Source of the DNA: Planctomycetaceae bacterium
GTDB taxonomy: Bacteria > Planctomycetota > Planctomycetia > Pirellulales > Pirellulaceae
Length of the DNA: 64,000 bases
Reading direction: 5' to 3'
NCBI GenBank assembly: GCA_002723275.1
Contig: PBNZ01000002.1
Location: 410,884 to 474,883, forward strand
The stretch's first letter is position 1, and each line of letters opens with the position of its first letter. The notes beneath the pieces are model-generated. The model saw only the letters and a program-made list of their open reading frames with translations. It was not told where the DNA came from and did no database searches. The translations under genes and the position numbers were made by a program. This document shows, piece by piece, positions 63,763 through 64,000 of this stretch.

Positions 63763-64000
63763 TCATGGCGGTCTCCGCAGAATGTTGATTCCTCTTCGTG
63801 CTGCAATCGCACAGAGGGTAGCTTCGCGATTCTGGTTTGTTGCTGAGTTGGACACCCTGCCTTTGCAAAGGAATTGGCGTACATCTTGGAAGCAATGAGT
63901 GGGCTTTGATTTGGAAGGATCTTGCTTCTGGATTTCGCAACAAGTCGGCCAAGCGATCGTAGAGATCGCTCTCCTTGAAACTCAAAAAGCCGGTCCGTAG
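63763..64000. other. Right-hand end of the window, no supported gene
   Basis: After the lipoprotein stop. On the minus strand one frame is open from the window edge to 63734 (about 88 codons), containing SFKESDLYDRLADLLRNPEA, but it overlaps the end of the lipoprotein gene and the later part is unlike a protein. A gene starting beyond the right edge cannot be excluded. Confidence 0.3.

Noticed and set aside
63734..64000. Minus-strand frame open to the right window edge
   Set aside because: Part looks protein-like, but it overlaps the end of the CRTAC1 gene and the Cys/Ser/Arg-rich remainder does not resemble any family. A decision needs sequence beyond the window.
1..64000. CRISPR arrays, insertion sequences, prophage or integrative element boundaries
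   Set aside because: No regularly spaced repeats, transposase or integrase motifs or attachment-site duplications were found by reading. Only the 8-bp duplication and the EF-hand repeats recur.

Overview
The window reads as a stretch of a planctomycete chromosome, most likely a marine relative of the Pirellulales. Supporting signs are secreted cytochrome proteins of the DUF1587/1592/1588/1585 type paired with DUF1552 proteins, PEP-CTERM sorting tails, an N-terminal LEPR-XLL signal, dockerin-like EF-hand repeats, a sulfatase, DUF1080 and CRTAC1/FG-GAP proteins, and a TIGR02603-like haem-binding tail. Base composition is moderate and genes are loosely packed, with many 300-600 bp gaps. I saw no rRNA, convincing tRNA, CRISPR array, transposase or phage gene.

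Layout. 1-5.2 kb: a leftward, translationally coupled four-gene operon (small membrane protein, prepilin-peptidase-like protein, DUF58 protein, transglutaminase-like membrane protein running off the left edge). The second and fourth proteins lack expected catalytic residues. 5.2-10 kb: a Fur-family regulator behind a repeat-rich promoter, a secreted ceramidase-like protein, a Tat-exported TIM-barrel protein and a ZIP transporter. 10-19.4 kb: PEP-CTERM/dockerin proteins, a PQQ-type propeller, a large sugar dehydrogenase with three CxxCH sites, an EF-hand protein and a decayed dockerin gene. 19.8-24 kb: an acidic coiled-coil/cytochrome c protein coupled to a DUF1552 protein. 24-36.4 kb: an SGNH-like membrane protein, a sulfatase fused to a lactonase-type propeller, a decayed carbohydrate-binding-like fragment, an RlmA-like methyltransferase, a penicillin acylase-family hydrolase, an SMP-30 lactonase, a LamG-like PEP-CTERM protein and an M81 (MlrC) peptidase. 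36.8-49.5 kb: a glycoside-hydrolase-like/propeller protein, a transglutaminase flanked by a duplicated domain, and a giant CotH/lamin-tail/dockerin protein. 49.7-54.3 kb: a second DUF1592/DUF1552 operon, its first gene broken by an exact 8-bp tandem duplication. 54.4-64 kb: a PhnZ-like HD oxygenase, a DUF1579-like secreted protein, a decayed TPR gene, FG-GAP proteins, a CBM9-like PEP-CTERM/dockerin protein and a divergent TPR/CRTAC1 pair.

As a whole the region looks like an accessory block for the cell surface and periplasm: extracellular sugar, sulfate-ester and lactone chemistry, c-type cytochromes, and Ca-binding display proteins sharing one EF-hand signature. At least three pseudogenes and one frameshifted gene show that the block is turning over. 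The least expected items are the operon of apparently inactive enzyme homologues, the sulfatase-lactonase fusion, the 8-bp duplication, and two decayed genes visible only when stop codons are read through. All calls come from reading the sequence by eye; no database search was run.
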